Assembly: GCA_964428355.1 (NCBI GenBank)
Contig: CAYRYU010000114.1
Location: 1-21,691, forward strand
DNA from: CAYRYU01 sp964428355
Lineage (GTDB): Bacteria; Muiribacteriota; Ozemobacteria; Ozemobacterales; Ozemobacteraceae
DNA: 21,691 nt
Reading direction: 5' to 3'
In this document: positions 1-8,277 of the stretch, one piece after another
Layout: the number at the start of each line of letters is the position of its first letter
Numbering within the stretch: position 1 is the first letter of the stretch
Notes under the pieces: generated by a model
What the model was told of the DNA's origin: nothing
The model's input: only the letters and a program-made list of their open reading frames with translations
Database searches by the model: none
Translations under genes and position numbers: made by a program

Positions 1-2116
1 GACTCGGAGTCTGGCGGTTTCCCAACAGGGGATCGCTTTCTTTCCGCTTCTCGGGGGAATCCAGTGCGGCGACTGCATCCTTCAACATACGACGATGACC
101 ATGGGCGACCGTCTTCGCGGAAATCTTTCCATACAAGCCTGTGACCGAATACCTTTGGCAGAAATCGAGGATCTCGGCCTGCTCCATCCGGCTGTGGTCG
201 GCGAGGTGGTCCGCCAGCATCAACAAAAGCGACTTTTCCGTTTCCAGGATCTTCAAAGCGTTCCCGTAGGCATGGAGCAACCACTCCCTGGCTTCCTCTT
301 CAACCCCGGCAAAATGGAGCTCACCTTCATTCTGCCTTTCGGGAAGCCCGAAAGACATCTGGTACTTCCCAAACCCGAAATTCTTGACTGCCTGGTTGAT
401 CGCATCTGTAGCTCGTTCGATGTCCTCTTTCGAACCCGAGGTAACTCCGCTTTCCCCGAAAACCATCTTCTCCGCTGCGATTCCCCCGAGCAGGATGGTT
501 GCCTGGAAGTCGATGAACTCCCTGGAAGCGATCGGAGGGACGGAATCCCGTTCGACCCTCCCGATTGCCAGGTCGGAACTGCTGACGGAGAGGATTGCCT
601 GGGGAAGGACGCCCTCCAGCACCATATGGACGACGGCGTGGCCTGCCTCATGAACCGCTGTCGATGCCTGCAAATCGTCGGCGCGAGGTTTCCTCAAGTC
701 GGAAACATGCGTCGGGACTTCAACCTTCCGGGAAAAAAGTTGACCGGCAGCGGAGAAGTAGGTTCCCATGAGGGCATTTCCCTCAAACCGGAGAAAGATG
801 GTCTCCACGCCTGCTGTCCACGATTTCCCTTCCGAAAGGAAGAAGCCGATGTTACTCGAAAGGAGGTTGTGGATGGTCGAAAAGAGCGGCCGGAAACCCT
901 GGGTGGGAAGCACTCCTTCGGAATAGACAAGACGATTGACCGATTGATCGAACTCCAGGCCGATCCCGAAAGCCTTCCGGACCCTGGACGCAAGCCGGGC
1001 CAATTCCTTTTCGATGACCTTTTCAAAGGACTCCCCGCGAATAGCAGGGAAGATGATGTGGATGTTCCCGAATCGCGCAACCTGCTCGTGACGAAAACGG
1101 CTCTGAAGAGCACGCTTGATCTGTGGAAGGCCGATCTTGAGCGATTCCTTGTAGAACCTGTCGGGATTGCGGTCGGCATCGAGATCCTGGGCCATGGTAT
1201 AGGCTTCGTCAAGGTTTCCCATGACAAAGACCAGGAGCTTGGAGAACCTTTTCTGGGTGGTTCGCGAACCAATTTCGACCACTCTTCGGAGGAAACGCAC
1301 AGCCTGGTTCCCGGACAGGGTTCTCAAGAAGGTCTCCAATTCGCGTTTGAGAGAGAGGTTCAGCTCCTTGCCGGCAAGCTCGAGGATGATGTCCTCCTGA
1401 TAGTCCGTGACGAACAGGTGATCATCTTCAGCTTCCTCATCTGACGGGCCCCCAGGAAGGGTGACCTTTTCACCATCCGGAAGGGCCACCCGGATACCGT
1501 TGTTACCCTTCTCCCGCCTCAACTCCCGCGCGGCAACGTCCCACCCCTTCGCGATGACCCCGCTCTGGATTTCAACTCCGATTTCAAGGCAGCGGGCGAG
1601 CGTGTCTGCAAGATCCCGCAGGGCTTCGATGGAACGACTCCACCGATAGAAATGGACCGTCCCTGAAGCCATCATCTCCCAGAGATTCCGATTTCGATCG
1701 CTTTCGATTTCCTTTCCCATCTGGTCGATGGTCCGAACGTGCTGGAACTCGTCGAACGCAGTGATCAAAGGGAGTTCCTCATCCTGTTGGACCATCGTGG
1801 CGAAATTCTCGCGGAAGGAAAATGAGCTTTCCTTGTCTCCCAGGTCGAACCGGAAGAATTTGTCCTGGAAGTTCAGCAGCTCAACCAGACGTTCGACCAA
1901 CGCGGTCTTTCCGACGCCGGTCATCCCCCAAAGGTTGATGACGATGGGTCGCTCCTGGATCTGGGGGAAGCAGAACCAGGGGCTGACGTTTCTTATCAGG
2001 GTGTCAATGATCCCATCGATCCCGACGAACTCCTCCTTGAGCTTGTGGCGAGCCGCTTCGAGGACCACTTGCTTCTCGGCAAGGGTCTGTGAGATGAGTG
2101 CGCGGTCAGTGACCAT
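1..2116 (-). CDS. Clp-type AAA+ ATPase fused to FtsH-like M41 zinc peptidase, C-terminus cut by window edge
   Basis: This is probably an ATP-dependent protease that unfolds and degrades substrates in the cytoplasm. At least 705 residues are visible and the frame is still open at base 1. Seen in the translation: Walker A GMTGVGKT (64-71), Walker B LITAFDE (117-123), a sensor-1-like VMGN (N301), an arginine-finger-like ARFGN (R348) and a sensor-2-like GFRPL (R409). These follow the Clp/Hsp100 D2 order, including a ClpB-small-domain-like stretch at about 340-415. A zinc site HEAGH (489-493) follows, with SGSKEDIERAT (560-570) supplying the usual third ligand Asp565, as in FtsH M41 peptidases. 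There is no N-terminal membrane segment, unlike FtsH. About 135 residues (156-290) are inserted between Walker B and sensor 1. ATG 2116 follows GGGGAGG at good spacing. The family assignment of the peptidase is firm; the Clp-like reading of the ATPase is my motif alignment. Confidence 0.88.
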   Translation of the reverse strand, partial: MVTDRALISQTLAEKQVVLEAARHKLKEEFVGIDGIIDTLIRNVSPWFCFPQIQERPIVINLWGMTGVGKTALVERLVELLNFQDKFFRFDLGDKESSFSFRENFATMVQQDEELPLITAFDEFQHVRTIDQMGKEIESDRNRNLWEMMASGTVHFYRWSRSIEALRDLADTLARCLEIGVEIQSGVIAKGWDVAARELRREKGNNGIRVALPDGEKVTLPGGPSDEEAEDDHLFVTDYQEDIILELAGKELNLSLKRELETFLRTLSGNQAVRFLRRVVEIGSRTTQKRFSKLLVFVMGNLDEAYTMAQDLDADRNPDRFYKESLKIGLPQIKRALQSRFRHEQVARFGNIHIIFPAIRGESFEKVIEKELARLASRVRKAFGIGLEFDQSVNRLVYSEGVLPTQGFRPLFSTIHNLLSSNIGFFLSEGKSWTAGVETIFLRFEGNALMGTYFSAAGQLFSRKVEVPTHVSDLRKPRADDLQASTAVHEAGHAVVHMVLEGVLPQAILSVSSSDLAIGRVERDSVPPIASREFIDFQATILLGGIAAEKMVFGESGVTSGSKEDIERATDAINQAVKNFGFGKYQMSFGLPERQNEGELHFAGVEEEAREWLLHAYGNALKILETEKSLLLMLADHLADHSRMEQAEILDFCQRYSVTGLYGKISAKTVAHGHRRMLKDAVAALDSPEKRKESDPLLGNRQTPS

Positions 2117-2150
2117 GGCATGCCTCCCCGTCCCTCGATGAGGGGTTTCC

Positions 2151-2418
2151 TCAAAGGGGTTGAGTTCCTTCGTCGATGATCCGGAAATTCCTTCGATAGA
2201 GGAAAAGGCGGTTTCGCTGCTTTCCGGTGATTTCGTCAACGATCCCGAGCTTCTGCAGGGTCGCGAAAGCCGTCGCGGCTGTTGGCTTTCTCGATGAGAT
2301 CAAAATGCCTGGCTGACAGATTCAAGGGGGGAACGGGAGGAAGAGCGGGTGGAATGAAAGCTCTTACCTTCTCTCCGCCAGCGGAGGTCTCGAAAAAGGC
2401 GCCCTGCCGTGGATTCAT
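2151..2418 (-). pseudogene. Fic-family protein remnant, catalytic core deleted
   Basis: Fic proteins transfer AMP or related groups to target proteins. Only the two ends of one remain here. The N-terminal piece (from ATG 2418) reads GGEKVRAFIPPALPPVPPL followed by HFDLIEKA, which matches the conserved start of Fic_N domains. The C-terminal piece, in another frame and ending at the TGA at 2151-2153, reads KPTAATAFATLQKLGIVDE and then ITGKQRNRLFLY, which matches the winged-helix end typical of the same proteins. The join lies near 2281-2292. The catalytic HPFxxGNGR region is absent, so roughly 200 or more residues have been lost along with the frame. The remnant sits 34 bp upstream of the AAA+/M41 gene. 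Family recognition is from memory of conserved motifs; the frame change is seen directly. Confidence 0.8.
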
Positions 2419-2430
2419 GGCCGAATTCCC

Positions 2431-2458
2431 ATTATAAGGAAAGGATCCTTTACTTGAA
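2431..2458 (-). promoter_or_regulatory. Candidate promoter with perfect TATAAT -10
   Basis: On the minus strand a perfect -10 box TATAAT (2436-2431) has a weak -35 candidate TTCAAG 16 bp upstream (2458-2453). The predicted start is only a few bases from ATG 2418 of the Fic remnant, so a transcript would carry that start almost leaderless. The same promoter could now serve the AAA+/M41 gene downstream. A palindrome AAAGGATCCTTT lies in the spacer. Confidence 0.35.
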
Positions 2459-2543
2459 GATTCCGCAAGGAAAGAATAAGCCCTCAAGATTTACTTGTCA
2501 AACGGAATCGCTGAATGGATCTTCATGTCCAACAGTTGGGAAC

Positions 2544-3350
2544 TCAGGGGCGGAAGCCCAGGCGGGCTTTCCAGGCATCGAGGGCGGCTTGCAGAACTTC
2601 CAGATCACGTTTCCTGCCGACCGAATTCCGGGTCCGGGCTATCAGGCGCGCCGCATCTTGCGGGGAGGCCCAGCGGATTTCGGCGGTTTCGGCGGGGTCG
2701 GGGTCGGTCTTCCGCGCAATCGGGATCATCAGGAAATACTCGTTGCTTCCGGTTGCGCCCATGAAGCTCCCGGGGACTTTCCCGATGATCTCCCCTTCGA
2801 ACCCGGTTTCCTCGAGAACCTCACGTTTTGCCGTGACCTCGGGATCGGCGGGCCCTTCACGCTTTCCCTTGGGAAAGGTCCAGACATAGCCGTCGAACTC
2901 GTTCGTCGGCTTCCGGAGCAGGACTTCGCCCTTCTCGTTGAAAACGACCCCGCCGTAGGAAACCTCCGCTCCGGAGACCTCATGAACCACCGAACCGGCT
3001 TTTCCCGCCATTTCCTGGGAATGAAGCTGTTTGAGCACGTTCCAGACCCCCTCGTAGATCTGCTCGCGGGCGCCCCCCTGGCGCTCATGGACCGCGCTCT
3101 TGAAGTTCGGGTAATCGATTCCATCGGCCAGTTTCCCGGCTGCGTCCGCCCAGGCACCCTTCGGAATCCGGAGACGGTAGGGATAATCGGTCCCCCCCTT
3201 GCCAATGATTTCGGCCTTTCCTCCAAGGAACTCCACGTTCAGCTTCTCGAGATCCGCTCGGACCCGCGACCGGACGGTGACCATCCCGTCGGCCTTGTCT
3301 TCAATCTTCTCGACCACCGAAAAGAAGCCAATAGTCGTTATCATCCACAT
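2544..3350 (-). CDS. NUDIX hydrolase with an extra N-terminal domain
   Basis: This is a 268-residue two-domain protein. The C-terminal half (about 125-255) is a NUDIX domain, which hydrolyses a nucleoside diphosphate linked to another group. The box is recognisable by GKREGPA followed at the correct spacing by REVLEETGF, which supplies the metal-binding glutamates. The glutamate usually found eight residues before that REV is Ala here, a departure from GX5EX7REUXEEXGU. The N-terminal half starts MWMITTIGFFSVVEK and contains YPYRLRIPK, IDYPNFKSAV and EGVWNVL. It resembles an uncharacterised stand-alone bacterial domain of about 100 residues that I recall starting MWI.T..GFFS. Its function is unknown. 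Start 3350 is preceded by AAAGGAG, somewhat distant at 13 bases. Substrate cannot be told from sequence. Confidence 0.88.
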   Translation of the reverse strand: MWMITTIGFFSVVEKIEDKADGMVTVRSRVRADLEKLNVEFLGGKAEIIGKGGTDYPYRLRIPKGAWADAAGKLADGIDYPNFKSAVHERQGGAREQIYEGVWNVLKQLHSQEMAGKAGSVVHEVSGAEVSYGGVVFNEKGEVLLRKPTNEFDGYVWTFPKGKREGPADPEVTAKREVLEETGFEGEIIGKVPGSFMGATGSNEYFLMIPIARKTDPDPAETAEIRWASPQDAARLIARTRNSVGRKRDLEVLQAALDAWKARLGFRP

Positions 3351-3422
3351 GGTTCGTTCAGATCTCCTTTTGCAGCCTGGTGAAACCAGCTCGGCCTATC
3401 GAGAACGCCGGCAGGAAGAGGT

Positions 3423-3451
3423 TTGCCATTCCCCGAAATGGATTGTATCAT
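3423..3451 (+). promoter_or_regulatory. Candidate sigma-70-type promoter for the five-gene plus-strand cluster
   Basis: TTGCCA (3423-3428) and TATCAT (3446-3451) are separated by exactly 17 bp. The predicted start near 3458 leaves a short leader of about 28 bases before ATG 3486. The TTG at 3423, which could be read as an upstream start codon, is better explained as this -35 box. Confidence 0.5.
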
Positions 3452-3485
3452 CACGGGAAAATACGGTCCACGTGAAGGATCCTCG

Positions 3486-4979
3486 ATGCAGGAACTGTTC
3501 GTCGGCAAGCAACTGGGGGGCAGCCATTTCCGGAGCCTTGTCATCCTCACCATTTTCCTCGGATTTCTTTCCTTTTATTATGCACAAGAGGGCCCACCCC
3601 ACCTCGCGGGTTGGTTCCGAAAAGGCACTCTATGCACCCTCGTTTTGTCCGTTGCAGTCTGGCTCCATGTGAAGATGAACTGGCGAAAGCTGACGATTCT
3701 TCCCGATGGCTTCGCCGTGAAGGATCGACAGGGCCTCCGAAAGGTCAAGGACGACGAGGTGGTGGATTTCGCGACCGCCTCTGCCACCGGCTTCCGGGAA
3801 GGGCTCCCGGCATCCGTCGTGAAGCAGTCTTCCTACTGGATTGGAAGTGGAGGCAGGATCGACCGGATCGATTTCGATCTCGAGTTCCCGATCGGTGAGA
3901 CCGATCCGACCAAAGAACTCGAGGACCGTCTGACCGAACGGCTCTCCGGACTATGGGAGGCTTCACTCCTCAAGGGTTCCGTGCTCCAAGGCGGAGGGTG
4001 GGAACTCGAAACGGATGCCCTCACGGCCCCTGGCCCGGAAGGGCCTCTCCGACTTCTTCTCGAGAAGATCACTTTCCTCGCCAGATCCGACAGAAGCCTT
4101 TGTATCTGGCGGGGAAACGAAGAAAGCCCGGTTTTCCGGATCCCCGAAGGCTCGATGAACTGCCGCATCCTCGACTTTCTGCTTCGCAAACGGCTTGGGA
4201 AGAAGATTTTTCAGCCACCCCCAACCTCGGGAAACCTCGGCAGGGTTTTGTTCGAACGAAAGGACGCACCGGGAAGCTTCAGGAATTGGTTCCTGGGAAC
4301 GGCATTTTTCCTTTTCCTGGGTTTTCTTGCGCTGGCCAATGGAGAGCTCTTTGGGGCCCTTTTCGTCTCTCCAGGAGTGATGGTAATGGCCTTGATGGCG
4401 CTCAGAAGCACCCGCATCCGGTTCCGGGGCCACCAGCTGGGGGTCAGCCAGCGGGGGTTGTCGTCCGAAGATTCTCTGGGGTTCGCGGAAATCTGCTCCT
4501 TCACCTACAACTACACCCGCCTGTTCGTCAATTTCCGGTATCGGGACAGCACGCTGAAAATGTGGATCGTACCCTTTCCCGGCCTTTACAAACCTACGAT
4601 TTACTACAGGGCCACCCTGGAGGGTGAGGATGAGGAGCTGAAAAGCCTTCGCGACCGGTTAAGCCGCGTCCTCGCATTCCGTATGGGGAAACAACTCGAG
4701 ACAGGAGAACCCGTCGTCTGGACCCGACGCCTGAAGTTCCTTCCTGATAGGAAGCTCGAGTTTCGGCCATCCACACTTTTTGGGGGGGCTGGTGAAGCGA
4801 AGGTTTTCCCGCTCGACCGGATCTCTTCCGAATTCGAGGTGGAGGAGGGAACACTGAAAATCTGGCTCCGAGGCGAGTGCCACCCGGTGATCGAGGATGA
4901 CGCGAGTGGTGAAAACTTCTGGCCGGGTTTGCAACTCCTGTCCAACCTTCTTTCCTCACCCCCGGAAACGGAATCCTGA
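3486..4979 (+). CDS. Four-TM membrane protein with an internal duplication, function unknown
   Basis: The protein has 497 residues and I do not recognise a named family. It shows two similar halves, each a pair of hydrophobic segments followed by a soluble region: TMs at about 16-33 and 47-62, then again at about 268-285 and 288-306. After each TM pair comes a beta-rich stretch (WRKLTILPDGFAV; STRIRFRGHQLGV), then a charged helix (KELEDRLTERL at 143-153; LKSLRDRLSRVL at 385-396), then an LxIW motif (205-208 and 457-460). The pattern recalls bacterial PH-like domains next to TM pairs, but that is inference. ATG 3486 was chosen over the TTG at 3423 because AAGGA sits seven bases upstream and the TTG falls in a promoter. 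The kinase gene follows after 14 bp, so the two are probably co-transcribed. Confidence 0.82.
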   Translation: MQELFVGKQLGGSHFRSLVILTIFLGFLSFYYAQEGPPHLAGWFRKGTLCTLVLSVAVWLHVKMNWRKLTILPDGFAVKDRQGLRKVKDDEVVDFATASATGFREGLPASVVKQSSYWIGSGGRIDRIDFDLEFPIGETDPTKELEDRLTERLSGLWEASLLKGSVLQGGGWELETDALTAPGPEGPLRLLLEKITFLARSDRSLCIWRGNEESPVFRIPEGSMNCRILDFLLRKRLGKKIFQPPPTSGNLGRVLFERKDAPGSFRNWFLGTAFFLFLGFLALANGELFGALFVSPGVMVMALMALRSTRIRFRGHQLGVSQRGLSSEDSLGFAEICSFTYNYTRLFVNFRYRDSTLKMWIVPFPGLYKPTIYYRATLEGEDEELKSLRDRLSRVLAFRMGKQLETGEPVVWTRRLKFLPDRKLEFRPSTLFGGAGEAKVFPLDRISSEFEVEEGTLKIWLRGECHPVIEDDASGENFWPGLQLLSNLLSSPPETES

Positions 4980-4993
4980 CAGGACTCGCTGCG

Positions 4994-7900
4994 ATGAAGA
5001 CCATACCCGGTGTGAACTCCGGGAATCCTCCCTCCGAAGAGCCTTCGGGAAAGGATTTCCCAGGAAACGGCTTCACAGGGGCCGGCCTTTCCGAGGGAAC
5101 CTGGCGCGGGTGGAAGATCCTGAGCCAGTTTCCGGCCGGGGGCGGCGAGGCGGACATCTTCCTCGTGCGACAGGGCGAGACCGAACGCATCCTGAAACTC
5201 TACAGGCAAGGGATAAAGCCCGACCCGAAGGCGATCGAAACGATCACCCGCGTCGGGATCTGCTTTCCGGAGCACCTCGTCAGAATCCTTGAGTCGGGCA
5301 CCGACCCCGAATCGGACCGGTTCTTCGAGATCGAGGAGTTTCTTTCCGGGGGAACCCTCGGCGAACTGATTGCTGGAAAACCGCTCGAAGACAAGACAAT
5401 CAGGGAAATCCTCGGACAAATGGGAAAGATTCTGGCCACTCTGCACGAGGAGGGAATCGTCCACTCCGATCTGAAACCGGCCAATCTGCTCATCCGCCAG
5501 CGGGATCCTCTTCTGGTGGCGGTTTCCGACTTCGGCTGTTCCTCGCTATTCGATGCCGCGCTTTCAAAGAGGTTCACCCAGGCGAAAGGGACGAGCCTGT
5601 ACCAGTCCCCCGAAGCCTCCCTGGGAGCGGTCCTTCCACAATCGGACTGGTGGTCGCTCGGAATGATCATACTCGAGTGCCTTCTCGGCCGCCATCCCCT
5701 TGCAGGGCTCAACAACCAGGTCGTCATGTACCAGTTGGCGACCCGGGGAATCGAGATCCCTGGAAACATCGATCCGGGGTGGAGGGCACTTCTAGAGGGG
5801 CTCCTTGCGCGGAACCCCGAGTCCCGGTGGGGAAGGGACGAAGTGAAGCGCTGGCTCCGTGGGGAAAACGTTCCCCCGCCGCCGCCCGAGGAGAACTCCC
5901 GAGAAGCTTCGCGGGCTGAGGCGCCCCCATCCGGGCGAAAACTTGACTTCGGTGTCCCCGACACGCCGCCATCCATGGGCGACAGGCCCCGGGGAGCCGA
6001 CCTTCAGGCTGATGAAGGGGGGGAAACCTCTTCCCCGCCCCCCCGCCAGTTTGGCGAAACCCTTTCCCTTGGTGGGGAACCGTGCGGCTCACCCGAAGAG
6101 TTCCTTGCCCGTGCCTTCCATTCCCCGCCGACATGGGACGAGGCGGCAAGATTGTTGGAATCGGGTGGGTTCAGGGAGTGGATGATTCGAAACGGTGATC
6201 CCGACCGGGCTGCCCTGCTCGAAACACACGTCGGATCCGGGGCGGGTTCCGGACCCCGTTCCGATCCTGACCCTGATCCTGATACACTTCTCTTCAGGAC
6301 CGGCATCTTCTTGGTGCCGACCCTGCCTTTTTGCTGGCTTGGAAGAAAGGTCGACGAAAAACACCTTCTTTCATTGCTTGAAACCGCTGATTCCGGAAAA
6401 CATGGAGGCCCTGGAGAGCGCGAGCTGAAGCTGGTCAGCGGATTGTTCTCGGGAGAGCCGTTCAGGTCCTTCGCCAGGTTTTCCAAGACTGGCCTTGGCC
6501 GCATGGACCCGCTGTTCCGTTGCGCCCAAACACTCATGGGAAGCCCATTGCGGGAACTTCCGCTCGAAGAACGCAGCAGGCTTCTTTTCCTTGCAGCCAC
6601 GGGCTCCGCGACCCCAAGCCGAGTCCTGGAAACGTTGGAAAGGGCATTTGACGGTGAAGAGAGGGCATCCAAGGACTGCGCCCTGCTGTTCCAGCCAGGG
6701 GCAGCCGAGTTCCTGTCACAGTCGAGAGCGATCGAAGGGGATGACCGCGGCCTGATGGCGATGTGCGCCAGAATCCGGGAAAACGCGGACAAGTTGCATG
6801 GAACCCCGGTCGGCGGTTTCTTCCCCAGGATCCGCGAAGCGCTCCCCATACTGAGGAAGGATGCTTCCCTCCGGGAGGTCCTTGCGAGGATTTTCTCGAG
6901 ATCCAATGTCGAAATCGCGCTCGCGGAAAAGATCAGGTCCTTCCTGCCCCAGTTTCCCTGGCTCGAGGAGCTGATCCGTCTCATCTACCGCTTCCCCCCC
7001 GATCTTTCCCTGGAAAAGGGTTACTCGTTCCTTTTCCTGGCCCGTACCATCGATTCCCGGTGGGCCGAGTGGTCCCGGAAATACATCCTCCCCGACTACC
7101 TCATCGCCTACCACGGAGGGAAACAGGTTTCGTCGAGGGCTTTGGATACCATCCAGAAGATAGTCCAGAATCCCGGTCTCCTGACGGACGCCGATGAGGC
7201 TTATCCGACCTGGGGGGAGCTCCTTGCCTCGGTTCCGAAGCCTGAGGGAGCCCACCCCGAATCGTTGGAACTCCTCGGCCATCTGAAGCGCCAGTCGCCG
7301 ATCTTTCGCGAAGCCGCGCTCCAGGAGAGGATGATAGCCCGAAGGCGAAAGGAACCGCCCCCCGAAGGGTTCCCGAAGCTTGCCCGCTTCATCCTTGCCA
7401 TCCCTCTCATGCCCGCATTCGGGGTGGAGGATGCCCAGCTTCGCGTCGAGGTTCTGGGAGGGCTCCTCGAGGTCATCCGCTTCGTCATCTTCCTTCCCCT
7501 CCTCCCCGTGGCGGTGATCTGGGGGGTCCTTTTCCGGTTTTTGGGAATCAACATCCTCGTCGTTTGGGCGGTTATCTCCCTTCTGGCCGGGATCGGCGGC
7601 CCCAATCAGAGATTCTTCGCCGAGGCCTCCCTCCGTCGCCAATGCAGGGAGCGAGCCGCCGCAACAAACAGGGCAGTCCAGGTATATGATAGGACTCACC
7701 CGGGTGCGCTGGGCGGGCTCCAACCGGAGGATTTCCAGGAGGGCGGACGGCTGGTCAGGCTGAACGTGATCGCACAACCTGTCCGGGCTGCGCCTCCTTC
7801 GATCCTCTGGCGCTTTCAGCCAGGGTTTCCGGGATGCCGCTATATCCGCGAGGCGGAAGTTGCCGATGTCGCCTGCGAATTCCACGACCGTCAGGCCCGC

Positions 7901-8119
7901 CAAGACCCACCCGGGAACCAGAGAGCCTTGGAAGCATCCTGGTTGGGAACCCTTCTCGGCACTCTCCTGATCTTTCCAATGCTGATCTCGTTCGGGATTT
8001 TCATCATCATCATGGAATGGGCTCCCGGCTTCATCGGGGTCTATTCCCTCGCCTTCGTCCTGACGGCTTTGGCGATCGGGATCAACCGATGGTGGAGAGA
8101 ATTCCGGGCCCGCCCCTGA
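4994..8119 (+). CDS. Membrane Ser/Thr protein kinase with a long helical tail
   Basis: The protein has 1041 residues. The N-terminal kinase domain (about 40-288) phosphorylates Ser/Thr on partner proteins. Visible features are a Gly-rich loop GGGEADIFLV (49-58), the ATP-binding Lys68 in ILKLY, the catalytic loop HSDLKPAN (157-164) with Asp159, Lys161 and Asn164, DFG at 179-181, SPE (205-207) in the APE position, and SDWWSLG (217-223). All key residues are present, so it should be active. A Pro-rich linker (291-360) leads to a region starting SPEEFLARAF (366-375), an Asp-Pro run (423-430) and a long Leu-rich helical stretch. Two hydrophobic clusters at about 826-868 and 982-1030 anchor the C-terminus, leaving the kinase at the N-terminus, probably cytoplasmic. 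ATG 4994 follows AGGA. Targets are unknown; HEAT-protein and membrane-protein neighbours are candidates by context only. Confidence 0.93.
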   Translation: MKTIPGVNSGNPPSEEPSGKDFPGNGFTGAGLSEGTWRGWKILSQFPAGGGEADIFLVRQGETERILKLYRQGIKPDPKAIETITRVGICFPEHLVRILESGTDPESDRFFEIEEFLSGGTLGELIAGKPLEDKTIREILGQMGKILATLHEEGIVHSDLKPANLLIRQRDPLLVAVSDFGCSSLFDAALSKRFTQAKGTSLYQSPEASLGAVLPQSDWWSLGMIILECLLGRHPLAGLNNQVVMYQLATRGIEIPGNIDPGWRALLEGLLARNPESRWGRDEVKRWLRGENVPPPPPEENSREASRAEAPPSGRKLDFGVPDTPPSMGDRPRGADLQADEGGETSSPPPRQFGETLSLGGEPCGSPEEFLARAFHSPPTWDEAARLLESGGFREWMIRNGDPDRAALLETHVGSGAGSGPRSDPDPDPDTLLFRTGIFLVPTLPFCWLGRKVDEKHLLSLLETADSGKHGGPGERELKLVSGLFSGEPFRSFARFSKTGLGRMDPLFRCAQTLMGSPLRELPLEERSRLLFLAATGSATPSRVLETLERAFDGEERASKDCALLFQPGAAEFLSQSRAIEGDDRGLMAMCARIRENADKLHGTPVGGFFPRIREALPILRKDASLREVLARIFSRSNVEIALAEKIRSFLPQFPWLEELIRLIYRFPPDLSLEKGYSFLFLARTIDSRWAEWSRKYILPDYLIAYHGGKQVSSRALDTIQKIVQNPGLLTDADEAYPTWGELLASVPKPEGAHPESLELLGHLKRQSPIFREAALQERMIARRRKEPPPEGFPKLARFILAIPLMPAFGVEDAQLRVEVLGGLLEVIRFVIFLPLLPVAVIWGVLFRFLGINILVVWAVISLLAGIGGPNQRFFAEASLRRQCRERAAATNRAVQVYDRTHPGALGGLQPEDFQEGGRLVRLNVIAQPVRAAPPSILWRFQPGFPGCRYIREAEVADVACEFHDRQARQDPPGNQRALEASWLGTLLGTLLIFPMLISFGIFIIIMEWAPGFIGVYSLAFVLTALAIGINRWWREFRARP

Positions 8120-8224
8120 CCGTTCCGCGCTCCTGAGGGTCCCTGGGCGGGGACAATTTCGAACCCATCGCTTTCGCCCCGCTCGATCAGCCGTTCTTCC
8201 AGGCTGCGTTGAGTCCGGGAGCCG

Positions 8225-8233
8225 TGATACCAT
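8225..8233 (+). promoter_or_regulatory. Candidate extended -10 promoter for the HEAT-repeat gene
   Basis: The sequence TG-A-TACCAT fits an extended -10 element, with the hexamer at 8228-8233. No good -35 box is seen at 16-18 bp. The same CGTGATAyC core precedes the genes at 10208 and 20377. Confidence 0.35.
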
Positions 8234-8237
8234 GAAT

Positions 8238-8277
8238 CCTGAACCCATCGGCGGGCCGTCGAATGAATCGGTTCAGG
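8238..8277 (+). promoter_or_regulatory. Inverted repeat overlapping the ribosome-binding site
   Basis: CCTGAACC (8238-8245) is exactly complementary to GGTTCAGG (8270-8277). The right arm overlaps the AGGGAG ribosome-binding site of ATG 8287, so the fold could limit translation initiation. The symmetry is seen in the sequence; a regulatory role is inferred. Confidence 0.35.

Noticed and set aside
95..1444. Plus-strand open frame of 449 codons
   Set aside because: It is antisense to the M41 peptidase and AAA+ motifs on the minus strand and shows no recognisable domain.
2409..3383. Plus-strand open frame of 324 codons
   Set aside because: It is antisense to the NUDIX protein, whose box is intact on the minus strand.
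3423..3485. Upstream TTG start for the duplicated membrane protein
   Set aside because: The TTG is part of a well-spaced promoter and lacks a ribosome-binding site; ATG 3486 has AAGGA at the right distance.
8139..8154. Short hairpin GTCCC/GGGAC followed by AATTT after the kinase gene, considered as a terminator
   Set aside because: The stem is only 5 bp and the T-run is three bases; too weak to call.
6716..8248. Minus-strand open frame of 510 codons
   Set aside because: It is the shadow of the kinase tail; composition is charged and low in hydrophobic core residues, with no domain.
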